Assembly: GCF_020382885.2 (NCBI RefSeq) | Contig: NC_058499.1 | Span: 16,601,872 to 16,665,871, forward strand | Direction: 5' to 3' | From: Scatophagus argus | Lineage: Eukaryota > Chordata > Actinopteri > Scatophagidae | DNA length: 64,000 nucleotides | The notes under the pieces: generated by a model | The model's database searches: none | What the model was told of the DNA's origin: nothing | Seen by the model: the letters and a program-made list of their open reading frames with translations, nothing else | Made by a program: the position numbers and the translations under genes | Part shown: piece after piece, positions 1-13,717 of the stretch | How positions within the stretch are numbered: the stretch's first letter is position 1 | How the letters are laid out: every line of letters starts with the position of its first letter

Positions 1-113
1 TAGCTCTGATTCATGAAGCCACACTTGAACTACACTCTAAGCCCAACATGTGTGCATGTGTGCACGCTCATCTCCATGCATGTACGCCTTTTAAAGGTGA
101 GCTTAAGCACCCA

Positions 114-116
<3 letters not shown>

Positions 117-207
<91 letters not shown>
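117..207. repeat. (GT)n microsatellite, about 45 units
   Basis: An uninterrupted GT dinucleotide run of about 91 bases. It creates long open frames of alternating Cys/Val or His/Thr on both strands that are not genes. Confidence 0.99.
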
Positions 208-208
<1 letters not shown>

Positions 209-340
209 CTTGGAGCAGCCTGTGGGATTTAGATCCAAATGAGTGGAGTGTTGGTGCATTAATGAGTAACACACAACCCTCATCTCCAACAATAACCCCC
301 TATACACACATCCATTTTCTTAAAAAAAACACCCCACCCT

Positions 341-344
<4 letters not shown>

Positions 345-373
<29 letters not shown>
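345..373. repeat. (CA)n microsatellite
   Basis: CA dinucleotide run lying about 140 bases downstream of the longer GT run at 117-207. The two are complementary in sequence and could pair as an imperfect hairpin. Confidence 0.97.
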
Positions 374-375
<2 letters not shown>

Positions 376-3300
376 CCACCACCACTACCACCCAACACCT
401 CCTCCCTCTCCCCTGACATTTCAAGGCTGTGTTGGGAGCCAGAGGAGGAACTTCTTCATTTGGAGTGTGAGACAATGTGGCAGGCCGGTTGGCTTTGTGC
501 TCCTGACATCCCGCCGAGGCACAATATGGCCCCGTCAGGGATCAGTGGGAACACACAATGCCCATTACCCACGGGGCCGTGCGGAGGGCCTCAGGGGCAG
601 GGCCAGGATGGGCCAGTTTCCAGACTACGGGGTGTCTAGGCCACACTGAAAGAGAGATAGAAGCAGGAAAGAAGATCAGAGAGGAGATAGAGAGACAGGA
701 GATTAAAGATAAAAGGGAGGGAAAAATAAAATGAGATGAGAGTAAAAAGGCATGCCGAAATAAAAGTAGGGAAAGTAGAAGATGAAAAACAAAAAAAATG
801 AGTAAGGGTTATGAGAAAGAGTAGAGCACAGGCGGGATAGCGTTAGACCAAAAAAGAAGAAGAATACAAAAGAGGGGGTATTGAAAAGAGAATAAACAGG
901 GAGCAGGTCCTCTGCCAGAGACGGCGTGCAATGAAAAAGAGAAGACACTCTGCCTGGGGGTACATCTCCCTGGGGATACAGAGAGGGGAGAGGGTGATGG
1001 GTGGGAGGCGATTTATCTTGAAGCTGAACTTGGTTGCTTGATCACACCCAGCATAATGGCAGCCTTGAACAAACGGACCAGAGGAGAGATGCGTTTTCAC
1101 CTTCACTGCTGCTGGTTTGACCCCAGTGCTCTTTGAGGGGATGCAGTGGGTGGACAGAAGCACATTGGGGGTGGACGTCTGGGGCCAAAGGGCCAGAGGT
1201 GGCAACTAGGGGCCACAGAGGGGCATCTAGATGGACAGAGAGAACGATAGAGAGGGTGGACGTGGGTCAATGAGTCAGCTGAACTTAACCATCAGTCTCC
1301 CACGAGAATCTACCCTCTGTCACTTCTTCCCACCTTTCAGAAAGCACTAAACCAGTTAGCTGGGCAAACAATCTGTGATCTAGAGTCAGGAATCCTACCT
1401 TTAAACGAGCAGGGTGGGTGGTAAAGAACTGCAAATGGGATAGCATGACCTCTGTGTTGCAATATTAGATTATCCCAAAGTCAACCAGCCCCATTCAAAT
1501 GTTACCTGCAATTTGCACCTCACTTTAATTTCAGATGAAACACTGCAGGCCATGCATGAGCCGAGCCGTTCCTGTAGCTCCTGACCAAACGTTTGCTCTC
1601 ACCTTAGTTAGGGGTCAGTACAAGTCTGATTAAATGGGTCAGTGCTCACCTATTTTCAGCCCTTGCTGACAGGGAGATGCATTAGTAATCTGGGAGCACT
1701 TCCCTGGAAAGAAGGGGAAAAAAGATAAAACTGCTGTGGCGGTGGGTTTGCATGTGTTAAAGGAAGTTTCTCCACAAACCTCCCAGTGGTACATCTTTCC
1801 TGGGAGAGAGGTGCTCTTATACAGCCTGCTCTGGCAGAAATGAAATGAATTTCAAATTTACTGCGGTTTATGTTTCTTCAGAAGAATGCTGTGTTCATTT
1901 GGGGGCCGTGCACCAAGTGCCCCCTTTTTCTTTCACAGCGGCCAGCTAAATATTGCCAAATGGCTCTCTATCTTCCTCTAACTCTTTCAATTTTATTGTC
2001 TCGCATTCTGTTTCTGCAAATGCACACCATATTTTTCTCAACATCCCTATCTCACATATACATATGTATAGTTTGGTTCACACAGGGTCAGAAAATGGAT
2101 TCAGTTATTGAAAAAATCCAGTAATGTAGAGCTGCACAATGAACTAAAAACTATACAAAGGCGAACATGGAGGTCAGAACAAAATAAGTGACAGGGCACA
2201 GTATGCAGCCACAACAGCAAATAGGTTCTTGCTATTGCCGGGTGAAATCTCTTCTCTCACTTTATCCTCCTTCTCACCCTCCTACCTACTGCTCTTCTTG
2301 ATATAGGCTCCACCCTGGGTGCTGCCACAGGTTTATTTAGAGCTGGGGGCATGTTCACACTGCACAGTCTGTCTGAAAGGAGACTCACAACATGTGGCAC
2401 CCCCCCACCCCCCAGCACTCACCATCTGGCCTGGTCTTCCATCGAATGAAACCCACGCAACATGCTGCACACGGAGTGCACAGATGTGTGGTCAAAATAT
2501 TCCCATGCTCGTGCACATATGGAGACACTATGATTTTTTTTTTTCATGGACTTAGCACTTTCTTTTCCCTTTCGCTATTGTGAAGTTTTTATTTGTAGCA
2601 GCATGTGTTCATTGCATAGAATACTTTATGTTAAGGTCATAGGACATATTAGTTTTTGGTCAGAGGAATACAAACTTCAGCTAAAGTCTAAGACTTCAGA
2701 GCTGACAGACTGTGCTCCAGCAAGAGAATGCCCATAAGCATGTTGACCTTTAGGGGTCAGAAATCATTGTGTCCTGTTCTTCCACTGTGTGGTCTCTGGT
2801 GTATAATTGACATTTAATGAAGGCCTCTGTTAGCATGGGGCCATTATGGCACTGGGTAAAAGAATAGAGAGAGGAGGAACAGGGTGAGAAACGGGAGAAT
2901 GAGAGAAATATGGGGAAAACACGTAAAAAAGGTAAATGCATCAGCAATGTCATAAGGAAAGGGTGTGAACATTAGGAAAGAGAGAAGACGGCTATATGAA
3001 GAGGTGGAGGAGAGGGGGCACATGGGGTACATGGGGGTGAGGATAGTGAGCCCAGTAACAGACGCAGAGGACAACAGCCTGTTGTCTGGCTGCCAACCCC
3101 ATCTGTCTCCTTTCACATCACCTCCATCCACAACAGAGAGCAAAAGAGCAAGTGAGAAAGATGTAGAGAGAGAAAATGGACATAGTAATGTGCCTCATGT
3201 TGACACCGTAGCCTGATATGTCATCTTAATAGCATACCACTGCGTGAGAGGAGCACACAAGTGTGTTTGCATATGACAGAACCTCTGAATAAGATGAATT

Positions 3301-4155
3301 GCTGTTATATAACCTGTGCTGCAGTCATTATATTCTCATGAAGGCAAGCCTGGGTCCAAGAGCAATATGCTTAATTGTCTGTCACAGTCTGCTTCTTATG
3401 CATCCTCCTTAGTGACTCAGTGAAAGCATTGCGCCACTTTGACCCAGCAGTGAGCAGCCAAGGAGCATCTACAGGAATGAAAAGGTGTGTGTTCTTCTCC
3501 CTTCCATCTCATTTGCCTACCTCTTAGAAATGAAGTCTGTGTTTCTAAGGAGTGGCTGTTTTTTTATCTGCTTCAAACCAACTGAAGTTGGCCAAGTATC
3601 AAAGTCTCCAGTCGGGGAAAACCACTTGGAATTGCAGTGGTACAACATGTAAAAAGTAAACAATTATGAGGGCGGAGGTTAGCCGTTGTCGTGTATGACT
3701 TAATAATGCTGCAGTAAAAAGGGTTTTGTCTCTAGGTCAGACAACCGCAGACTCACAATCACACGTGAAACCAGAGCTAATAAGCAGATGAAAAGGTTAA
3801 TACAGCACACATGCCACAGGCCCTAAAATATCTGTAACAGGAAACATGAAACTTCAGTTGAGCTTATAGTGCGATTAGATGGTGAGCGACCAACATTTTG
3901 GCTTTATTATTATACTTGTAGCATCATAATCTCTTGTAAAACTCCCTGATGAGGTTGTGATATTTTTATTGCTTGAAAATCTGAGGTGGTGTACAGATAG
4001 AAATGATTTATAACAAAACAACAGAAACACATAGACTTATAGGATGGAAACGATAGAAACTTAAAGAATTTCATGCATTCTAAGTAAACATATGTATTTG
4101 TTTGAGTAAACATTTACAGAAATATCTCAGTCCATCTGCTACACAGTGATTACAA
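374..4155. other. non-coding stretch, no gene recognised
   Basis: About 3.8 kb with no open frame that resembles a known protein and no exon with convincing splice borders. It contains purine-rich tracts (640-960 and 2860-3010), short A/T runs and unique-looking sequence. Regulatory elements cannot be excluded. Confidence 0.6.
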
Positions 4156-4159
4156 ACAC

Positions 4160-4312
4160 TGTCAAGTGTGCATGTTTTTGGGAATGTGGGCGGAAGAAAA
4201 TCCACACAGGCACAGGGACAAGATCCAAACTCCACACAGACCCAGACTCCAACCCAGAACCCTCTCGAGGTGAGGCAACAACGCTAACCACTGTGCCACC
4301 ATGAAGCCAACT
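4160..4312 (-). mobile_element. tRNA-derived SINE copy
   Basis: Read on the minus strand, this begins with a GGTGGCACAGTGG-type polymerase III A box (complement of about 4288-4300) followed by TTAGCGTTGTTGCC. About 45 bases later comes a B-box-like GGGTTGGAGTC (complement of about 4244-4255). The downstream body carries the TGTGTGGAGTTTG and CCCACATTCCCAAAAACATGC blocks found in a very common fish SINE family. The copy is diverged, because the B box has lost its canonical TTCGA core. The exact family name is not assigned. Confidence 0.85.
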
Positions 4313-4447
4313 CAGTGTGTCAGCTGTTTTTTTGTAATTGAAAAGATTATCACATCATTGTGAATTTACTTATTAAATACAAAATTGGCACCCCTTCATT
4401 GTGAGACTAATTTTCTTGTACTCTCATGACTTTTAATGAACTACTCT

Positions 4448-4664
4448 TTAAAGGTGCAGTGCGCCAGATTTAGTGGTATCTAGCAGCGAGGTTGAAGACT
4501 GCAACCACTTGAACACTCACTGTCTCAACTGCAACTGCAGTGAACAGGACAAATGCGAAAACTTTGAAAAAGGAAGTCCTTTAATTGTTCGTTCTGGGTT
4601 ACTGTAGAAACAGGGCAAGACAATTGTTAGGTTCAAGTGATTATCTTACACACTGGACCTTTAA
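4448..4664. mobile_element. non-autonomous inverted-repeat DNA element (MITE-like)
   Basis: The left end starts TTAAAGGTGCAGTG and the right end finishes CACTGGACCTTTAA, forming an imperfect terminal inverted repeat of about 20 bases. Internal phrases such as 'ATTTAGTGGTATCTAG' and 'GTTCTGGGTTACTGTAGAAAC' match my recollection of an abundant teleost repeat whose full copies are longer, so this copy appears internally deleted. No transposase is encoded. A TA-rich target site is plausible but a target duplication is not clear. Confidence 0.8.
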
Positions 4665-6090
4665 TATAAAGCTTATCCCAGATGAGGGTTTTGCAGTGAC
4701 CAGGTGTCACCAGATCTTTTGTGTAATTCTTCTGTTTCCTGTTAATATTTACTGAGCAATATTTCAAAGAGTAAATATTTTCTTGGACTTTGTTTTTTAA
4801 CTTAACTTTTTTTGTTTCCAGAGAAACCAACTTTGCAGAGTGCAAGGCAGGCAAAAAAAACTATTTAAATCTCCCCTTCTCTGGGGTTTTAAAACACCCT
4901 AAAACAGAGAGCTGAACAGCAGATTTGACCCTCAGGGAGGAGCTTGGAAAAATAGCTCTTCCCAGTGATATTTTACTTAACCAGTTCTCATTCTCACAGC
5001 TCTGTGATCTCTGCAAAATTATACATTGTTGCTGCCTGTCATTCACTTCCCAAAGACATCTTTATAGTACCACTGAGTTCTTTCATAGATGTAACGCATT
5101 AACATACACATTTAAGTGTTACACCTGAGACATTTTAACCCAGTTTTCAGAAAACTGACTGAATGGAAGAAAGTCATTTTTGAGCAGAAAAGGACAAAAA
5201 CCTGCCTGTCTGTCTGCCCTGTTCGAATCCTGCTCATCTGTCTGTGCCTGCACAACGAGAATGGAGAGGAGATTGGACTGTTTGTCAAGTTCAGAAAATT
5301 GAGGATAAAGAGCTACATGGCACTTTGACACTGAAGCAGAGCACAGCTAGCATGGCTAAGTTACACATTTGGACATTTGGAGCTGGAGATAAGCTTTTTA
5401 CTCATTCTCAACACAGGAATGACATAACCAAAGATGAAGAAAAATTATTTTTAGAAAAATGAAAAAATAATGCAGTGTCTTTAAAGGACAAACAGGAGTG
5501 GATCTAAATGAGGCTTTGTATTAAAATATGACTGATTATATGGTACTTATCAAACAGTCAGAGTAGTCAAAGGAAATGGCATTCTTTTTTTTCTTTTTTT
5601 TTTTTTAATTTTCTAGTTTCACCTGAGACTGAGGTGGTGCAGGGTCAAGTGGGATATTGTGTTCTTTTATACATTTGCATGAGATGTCATCACGTCTGCC
5701 TTCTTTCCTCCTTTCCCGCCTTTCATCTTTGTGTCTGTCTCCCATTCCTTCAGTACGTGAAACTGCACATTAAAAGTAGTTAACAGTAGGTATAGTGTGA
5801 ACGAGCATAATATAAACAGACTTAGAGACATCTGTCTGTCAACACAGGGCAGAAAACGGTGCCCTCTGTAAAATCATGTGTATGTCTGTGGACTTTTTCA
5901 CACTGTCTTGAAGACTGGCATGTGAAAGGCAATGGCTTGTAACTGGGTGTCTGCATTGCCAGGCCTACAGCTATTGCCGCCATAACGAGAAACCATTAGC
6001 TAAACCACAATGAAGACATTTCCAGAGGATCCAACAGCTCATTGTGTTGTTGAGATGATAAAGACAGATTTCAGCTGCTGTGCTGTCGTC

Positions 6091-6124
6091 GGTCTTCACA
6101 CACACACATACACACACACACACA
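6091..6124. repeat. (CA)n microsatellite, interrupted
   Basis: CA run broken by a TA step. Confidence 0.9.
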
Positions 6125-9041
6125 GAGTCACAGAAAATAAAGTTAGGCTGTGCAGTTGCCTGTCACTAGCTATCAGGCGTTCACACATGTGGAGATGGAG
6201 GGTAGAGCCGTGTGCATACCTGGCCCTCTGCCCTGCAGGTTACCTGTCAATCACAGCATGTCATGGCCCACAGAAGTCACGGTCCTCAACACTGTTGAGT
6301 AAACTAGGGATTAGTGCTCACACAGCGCTAGTAATCTCACTCATTACACTGACATGGAACTGCAGTCAGCTGTTGTCTAAACAATTTGATTTGGTTAAAA
6401 TGAATGATTTTATCTACTTTCTATTTGATGCAAGTTTGCTTTAATCCTGCACCTGTATGTTTCTGTTTTTGTTTTTACTGTTAAGCACGTAGACTTCTGT
6501 TTCCTTTCTTAGTTTGTTCTTATTATTTTATTCATTCATAATCCAAACATGCTCTAAACACTGTCAGTAAAGTGAGAGTAATCACTAGTTTGCAATAAAA
6601 ATCTGGTTATTTCAGGACTTCTACTGAAATGCATGTTTTTGTCATGTGTCAACATGTATCTTTAGGGATGCACTGAAATGATCTCAGCTGATTGAGATGG
6701 ACATTTCAGCTGAAAAAAAAAAACGATGTAAGATTCTCACTGCTGTATACAAGCTAATTTGAGAAATTAAAGCATCATCCAGGAGACAGGTTACCTGCTA
6801 TTGCAGACAGATCATCTAAAGACCATTGTCTTGTAACTGCCATCAGTTTTGCATTTTCAGTTAGAGTTCACACATGGCCCAAAGCTAGCGGGTGAGAGAA
6901 AGTCAAAAGGTCAGAGATGTAAAGAAGACGACACTGTTATCTGTCAAATTTCCGCACTGAAGCATGCTTCACCTTGAGAAATGCTTGGTGGGAAAATAGC
7001 ACGAGGACCAACTGCCCAGAGGGACCTTAATTTCCTCATAAGTCTCATTTTTCTTCTCTCCTCTCACTTTCTTTAGTCCATTTTTCAAGATCAGGCTGCC
7101 TTCAAACAGATAGTCATAAAATCAGTGAAAATTAAGCCAGGTACATCACACTTCAGAAAAGCAGATGGCATCTGTAAATATACATTTGGCACCGGGAAGA
7201 AGTTCTGGTTTCCTTTTCTATTAGGCAGATAATATTGCATCATATATTATCAACTGCAAAACAGTCCCTAACTCAGTAGAGCGAACAGCAGCGGAGCTCT
7301 GAGTTGTTACTTCAACTCAGTGCCCTTTGGATATCTTAATAGAGATCTTTTTGTGTGTTTTGTCTGTGTGAGTTCTTACGAATCCATTTATGCAATAGAA
7401 CCTTTCATCAAGTGTGGTTTCCAAAAGAAAAAGTGAGAGAGACAGAATAAAGAAATGTCTGCCTAATACTTACTTAAATATCACAACTAAAACAGCAATG
7501 ATGTGCAACCTGCTTAAACTCAAAACATGGTCGCAAACAAGACTGGTGAAAATAAAGATGGTCTTTTGGAAAAATAAACATAAAAACATGATATCTCACA
7601 CTCCTCCGCTCTCACACACGGTACAGGAACCTGCAGGCTAAGATTCTTAATGTTTTAATGGTGTGTGTCCCTTTGTCTCTGCTTGACAGCAGGAGGGAGA
7701 GAACTCAACTCCTTACCTTTTATCACTTTGCACATACAAAATTTACACCATTTTGTCCCTAAAAATGTATATTTTATTTGTAGTGATGCTGTGTGTGTTT
7801 GCCTTTACATGTACTTGCATGCATGTACATCTACAGTCTTTCAAGTGTGTCAACAGGGTGGGGGTACCCAGCAGCACCAAGGACAGCCAGCAGCCATTTC
7901 TTGTGCTTGATGGAGTTGTCAGAATGCATCGGCTCGTCCAGTCTCTTTCAGGAGCACAGGGCATGCATTCTTCCATCAGAGGATGGAAGGATGAGACCTG
8001 GGACAGACAGATCTGCACAAAGAAAGGTACGGTAGACTTGTAAACATACAGAATCTGACAGTGTGAGTCAAAGGAGTGGGACACAGTGCCCTAATGTTAG
8101 CCTCACTAAGGAACCACAGTATCAGACACTAGGACAGAACCTGGTGAACACAACTGGATGTTTAACTTTACTGAGCAAATGTAACCAAACTGAAGTTTGA
8201 ACAAGTGTTGGAAGTTATTCCAACAAATAAAATCGTAAAAACATAGTTCAAGCTTTATGTTTTTCTCTCAACTTTCTGCTGACATTGACACACATGCTCT
8301 GAGAGTCAAATCCATCCTTGCTTCAGGCTACTTTCATTCTCTGCCGTGTACTGAGACATGAGCAGACCTGCCTCTAATATCCTGAGCCAAATCATTGCAA
8401 GAGAATTCCCTTAACCGACAACTGACTTCTAATACATTTTTGCGTGTAAACGTATAAACGTAAACGTATAGCTCAGTATATGCGCGTGTTGAGTGAACAC
8501 TATTTGACTAAGTCAGGCAATGTGTGTTTTATATACACACACACACATATATATATACATACATACAGCAGTTATGGCAGTTATCCTATCTCAGCTACTA
8601 ATATCTTATATAACTGAAAGTGAACCCATTCCAAAGGGTCAAGTTCATAAATTATGCCTCCCAACTATCATAATAACATTCCTTGAAGTTCAATCATTTT
8701 CCATAACTGTGACCTATAAAACTCATAACTCAAACTGATGACTGAATACATTTGATAAAATGCCAACAGCACAATTTTGAGAAGGTGTACTAATCTCAAG
8801 AAAAACAGCGCAGGTTAATTATTATTATTTGAATTATAGCAAGCTGAAGATGCCTGACAGGAGTCTCCTCAGTCAGGACGTTCCAGAACAATAATGTGGA
8901 AATGTAAAGTCGTTGCTAAAATCTTATTTAGTCACCAGGCTGGAATCATCAACAACAACACACACCAGTATCTGACTCCTTCGTCATGCCTGGTGTAAAT
9001 ATAAACACTGGCAGGAGCCACCTTTTCAGCTCCAGTGTGAG

Positions 9042-9066
9042 TGGTGTGTGTGTGTGTGTGTGTGTT
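9042..9066. repeat. (GT)n microsatellite
   Basis: Short pure GT run. Confidence 0.95.
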
Positions 9067-11446
9067 TGGAAGGTTCATACATGGAGGGATGTAGCAGTTG
9101 GCTTCAACTTTGACTGTCTGCTGCCAACGCCTTGTCTGTTTGTTTACTGTACAAAGAGATAAGCGAAACCCAAAACATCATAAACGCTCAGCATGCTCCA
9201 ACGTTCATGTTTTTCTCTGGAATGCCACTCAAGCTTCTCCGAAAAGCAATCAATTCTCTTACAAGGAGGAGAGAGGGGATTTGTTCATTTAAATGGGGAA
9301 AAGGTGTTTGGTTTATATTTTGTCAAGGTGATGTCATTGAAGCCACTTTTATCTTTGCTTAAGTTTCCAGCCAAGGTTACATACTTTTTAAAATTTAAAA
9401 AGTTCAGAGAGTTTAACTAAAACTTGATCAAACAGCAGGTGTTTTCCAAAAAGATTCATCTGATAGTCTGTGTAGAAGGGCCATCATTCAAACCGGCAGA
9501 ATTCCTTAATTAAATCAGTTCATTTTCAATAGAATTGAAGGCCATTGATGCACTTTACTGGGGGCTACTGGAGAGCTGAAAACATATGGGAAATTACAAA
9601 ACTTTAAAGATGCTGGCAAGTGGACTCTGTCAGCTTGGAACAGTCAGTCTACCTGTTTCCTCATGTCACACTGGTCTCCATGAACGGGCCCTTCAGGTCC
9701 AGGACTACCCTCTAAACCTCAGTCATCTCTGTTGCCTTGCTAAATGTAATGAATTTAATCGTGTTTCTGTTTTTCGATGAAAGTCTGAAAGAACTGTCTA
9801 AGTTTCTGATAGTGTACATTGACTGTACAGTATATCTACACTCTGGTATTGAGTACAAGATCTAAGCACTTCTTCCATCTCATAAATGACCCTGCTTGCA
9901 GTTCAATGCATCCTTTTTTTATTTTTTTCACTGCAATACCGTGGGTGGCCACTGAACAAGCATGGCTAAGCAGTACCATTGTATTCAGGACTAGATGATA
10001 AAATCAGGGAATTGTGACACTAAGTAGTTTAGTTAGCTAACTTAAAAAGTTATCGTGCCTGAGTAGCTCTGATATCTTTCTGACTTGCTAGTTCATGGCT
10101 AGCTCATCGGCTACAGTAGTTTGTAGAAACACTATCACTAGAACCACATATTTTGCAAAGACATGCAGATGAATTTTACTATGCCACCTTCTGCTGTCAT
10201 CGCGCTTTTAAACTACAGGCCTACAAGGGAAATAGAAATTTCGAGATTATCTTGATTTTTGTAGTACACAGTTTATTTTTTTATGTTTTAGCCAAATAGG
10301 AACCTAAACTGGTGTGAATTTCACGAAGTTAATGTCTTTCAAGAAAAAATAGTATCTTCATGGCATTTAATAAAATAACATCTTTTATTTACATTACTGA
10401 CTCTGATGATCATGATAAACCTTTTGAGTTACTTCAGCTACATGCACAAATACAAATGCATGAACACATACTCTCACATAAATGCACAGCACAATGTGTA
10501 ACTTTTGTTTTATTTTTTTTTTATCTGCCTTTTAATTGTCCATTCCTGCATCTCGTCTGGTGTATTTACAGAAAGCGTAACAAGGCCTTTGGAGCCAGTA
10601 ATACAAAGAATGGTCTCCAAACCCATCGTCCAGGCGGAGGAATCACAGAAATATTTATCCTGTTTAAAAGTTTAGGGAAGAGAAAAGGGGCCTTGGCACT
10701 AAACCCTTTAGTGAGGCAAGGGGAATGAAAACCTCCAGTGTAAAAGGACCTATTAGTCTCAGGACATGGGCATTAGCATGATAGTAGACTTAGCCTCAAG
10801 GCTGAAGGAGAGGGACGCTGTCTCTACGCTTTCAGCTATCAGGAGAAGGAGGGGGTCCTATACATACACACACACACACACAAGCTTTCTGATAGGCAGG
10901 GAAATGCAAAGTGGGGCCCTATACAGAGAATGAGGCACACCAGCGACCCAGTAAATAAGGAGGAGGAGGAGGCAGGGAGGAGAGAGGGCGGGGCAGGGAG
11001 TGAAGGAGGGTGATGAAGAGAGAGGAGAATTAAACTCACTCACAACAGACCGAGAAGAGGAGAACCATTAAAAGATGTAAGGAGCAATTTGTAAAAAAGC
11101 AAGTGACCACAATGCTTTGCAAGCATGAAAAAGAGGTCTATACCTTCATTTTACATATAATAGTCACTCTGTTAAAGTTGCAAATGTTCAGCTCTGCTCC
11201 AGTCTGCAATGATGAGTGAACACGTAAATTGTATTTATTGGACAGAATCCTATGATATGTACCTTAATAAAAATGCATTAAGGTTCTGGTGAGCAGGTCT
11301 TTTTCATGCACACTGGAGAAAGAAAACAGGGAATGATGCGTTCAAAAGGATAGGAGGGGTTAACCTGTGCAGTACAAGTTGACCAACACTTCACGCTGAA
11401 TTTGGAGCAAAAGAGTGTGCACAGGAAACATCACGGCTCCAAACAT

Positions 11447-11489
<43 letters not shown>

Positions 11490-11593
11490 AAAACCCAGTG
11501 TATATTCAAACACAAACAAAAGCACAATCATTTGTGGTTATATATAAACATACAAATGCTTGTGCGTGCGTGTGTGTGTGTGTGTGTGTGTGT
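11447..11593. repeat. paired (AC)n and (TG)n microsatellites
   Basis: An (AC)19-type run at 11447-11485 is followed about 75 bases later by a (TG)16-type run at 11561-11593. Because AC and GT runs are complementary, the two arms form an inverted repeat around an AT-rich spacer. Confidence 0.95.
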
Positions 11594-12944
11594 TGGGGGG
11601 GTTGTCAGATGAAGGGACTAGCCTCAGACTGGGGTCACAGAGGGCGTTAATGTACAAAGCATGTGTTGATATAGTGTAAAGATGGAGGACACACAAGCAG
11701 CTCATGCAGGGAGAGTGCAACAAGTGGAGAGAATGAGCCTCATTGTATGTCTGTTAGGGAGATGCCGAGCATGGAGGGGTGGTGGTGGTGGTGGTAGTGG
11801 TCTAAAGCTAAACAACAAAACCAAAAGTGCGTGCTGGCATTGAGCTGTGCACTGATAGGACAATCCGGAGGCAGCAGGAGGGAGGGCGGGGGCAGAGGAG
11901 ACACCTCCAGGGAGTCCCTGAAAATATGATAAATGGGTTGTATAGTGTCAGCATTCATAGTTTTGACACAAGGCAAGACATTGAAAGATTAGGCTGTGAG
12001 AGTCAATATTAGTGTTGGTGGCATTAGGAAGCCCTGTTTGGTTAAACAGAGCAGGGAATAAAGCGTTTCCAGCTGATGTCAATGTTTGAACAATGATTCT
12101 GATCATTTGCACAGAGATGTGGTGTGCCGCGGTTTATCTAATAGATCACAAGCTGGTGCAGAGCTGATAGACAGACCTGCATAGTAAGAGGAGGCAGTGT
12201 AGTTTTCTGACTGGACCAATGGCGGGTAGAAAGGGTTGAAAAAGCCTGCTAATAGCAGGATATGATTTCCAGTTATTTAGCTGGATTTCTGCACAAAAGT
12301 TCAGCTTTTTGTGTCAATTCTCACAAATTAACCATCTCAACAATATCAGTCAATATCAGTAGTTACTGAGATTTAACGATTTTTAAAGAGGCAGAACTGG
12401 CGGAACAGTCCAAGTCTGAACTATCCTTAGCATTATGCTCTTGCTCTCGCATAAAATGGATGGAGGAAGCTTTAACAGCAGGTACATGTATTTTATGCTA
12501 GTGTTTTGGCAGTTTCTACAGAGATGCCTGAAAGAGAAAAATAACATTTTATAAGTATGCTGTGTCGTTCAACCACATCTGAAGGCATTTGCGTCTCTGT
12601 AAACAGTCTCAGCACAATTAATCATTGTACAAAGGTCGATAACAGTGACATGTTCACCCAGTCTATCCCAAAAGTCATTCATGGTGTTGCACAGTACATT
12701 GATACTGTAACATCAATTTTTAAGCTCTTTCTGCTGCCTCCAATGTGTGAAAATGGCAGCAGTTCTGTAAGCAAAGACAGAGAGAACAATCGCTCGCTCT
12801 CACAACACTACACTAAAGAATTCAAACAAAACAGGTGTTACAATATCTAGCCTAAAACCCCTTTCTTTTATTTTGATCCAAATAATTTATGACTCAAGGT
12901 TGTAACTGCTACTTCAAAAACGACCCCACACTAACTGATAGTAC

Positions 12945-13150
12945 AGTTCCTGCTACAGTATGTCAGGCAAATGAGGCAGAATGCCATATCAGATATGACA
13001 GATAACATGCAAATGAAACCACAGCCAAGATTGCGCTGATAATTCATCAGTATTTCATAGAATTAATACTGACTCACAGCCGTAACTGTTCCACAAGTGG
13101 TTGCACAAACACTCCATTTAGGCAGCAGCAAATTGGAACCACACAGTTAA
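12945..13150. promoter_or_regulatory. candidate conserved regulatory block with POU octamer
   Basis: A repeat-free, AT-balanced block containing a perfect octamer ATGCAAAT (13007-13014), a GATAA step and homeodomain-like TAATTCAT and GAATTAATA cores. This motif density resembles vertebrate developmental enhancers. No alignment could be run, so this is a pattern-based suggestion only. Confidence 0.3.
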
Positions 13151-13322
13151 ATGTAGGTTGCTGTGTCGAGGTATCCCTATAAGACAGGGAGAATATGCTT
13201 GGCCCGCCTACAGCTGTGATGAATGGATCTGAGGCTTTGTACCACAATGCCCCTCACTTCATTACTGTCACATGGAACAGATGGCGCCTTTCACCGTAGC
13301 ATCACATGTACACACGCGCAGG

Positions 13323-13345
13323 CACACACACACACACACACGCAC
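13323..13345. repeat. (CA)n microsatellite
   Basis: CA run with one CG interruption. Confidence 0.93.
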
Positions 13346-13672
13346 ACTCATACTTTCTTTCCGGGGATGCCGTCGTTCTGTGATGTGCACACACACAAGC
13401 AGGGGACAAGGAGGCTTAATGAATTCTACACCACACGCAGCTTCTGCACTCAGCTGAGGCATTAATTTACAGATCTGAAGAGCAACCAAACAAAAAATTA
13501 GATCATGAGTATGAAATGTTAAACAAACCAAAGAGGGGGTAATTGAATGAAGCACGGAATAAACAAAGACCTGTGTTCCATCTTCCAAATGGAAAATTAT
13601 TTTGGTACTTGGGAATCTGGATCTGCCAGCACAGCAACACAAAATCTCAAGGTGTTTGAGGAAAAACAATAA

Positions 13673-13717
13673 TGTGTGTGCATGTATGTGTGTGTGTGTG
13701 TGTGCATGCGTGTGTGT
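13673..13717. repeat. GT-rich simple repeat, interrupted
   Basis: GT run with GCATGC-type interruptions. Confidence 0.9.

Larger units (their letters stand above)
4665..12940. other. non-coding stretch, no gene recognised
   Basis: About 8.3 kb with only short spurious open frames. It contains simple repeats near 6091-6124 (CA), 9042-9066 (GT), 10868-10882 (CA), a (CA)/(GT) pair at 11447-11593 and a GGT-rich tract at 11778-11800. The segments 7860-8030 and 12080-12250 are free of obvious repeats and could be conserved, but nothing in them proves function. Confidence 0.55.

Noticed and set aside
13..639. Long open frame on plus and companions on minus around 30-307
   Set aside because: They are produced by the GT/CA microsatellites; translations are runs of Cys-Val or His-Thr with no protein features.
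7743..8084. Minus-strand 113-codon frame and overlapping plus frames near 7.75-8.08 kb
   Set aside because: Several frames are open by chance and none has a motif I recognise. A lone exon cannot be excluded but is unsupported.
10360..10728. 122-codon plus-strand open frame
   Set aside because: Low-complexity, no domain, no splice context or codon pattern suggesting a gene.
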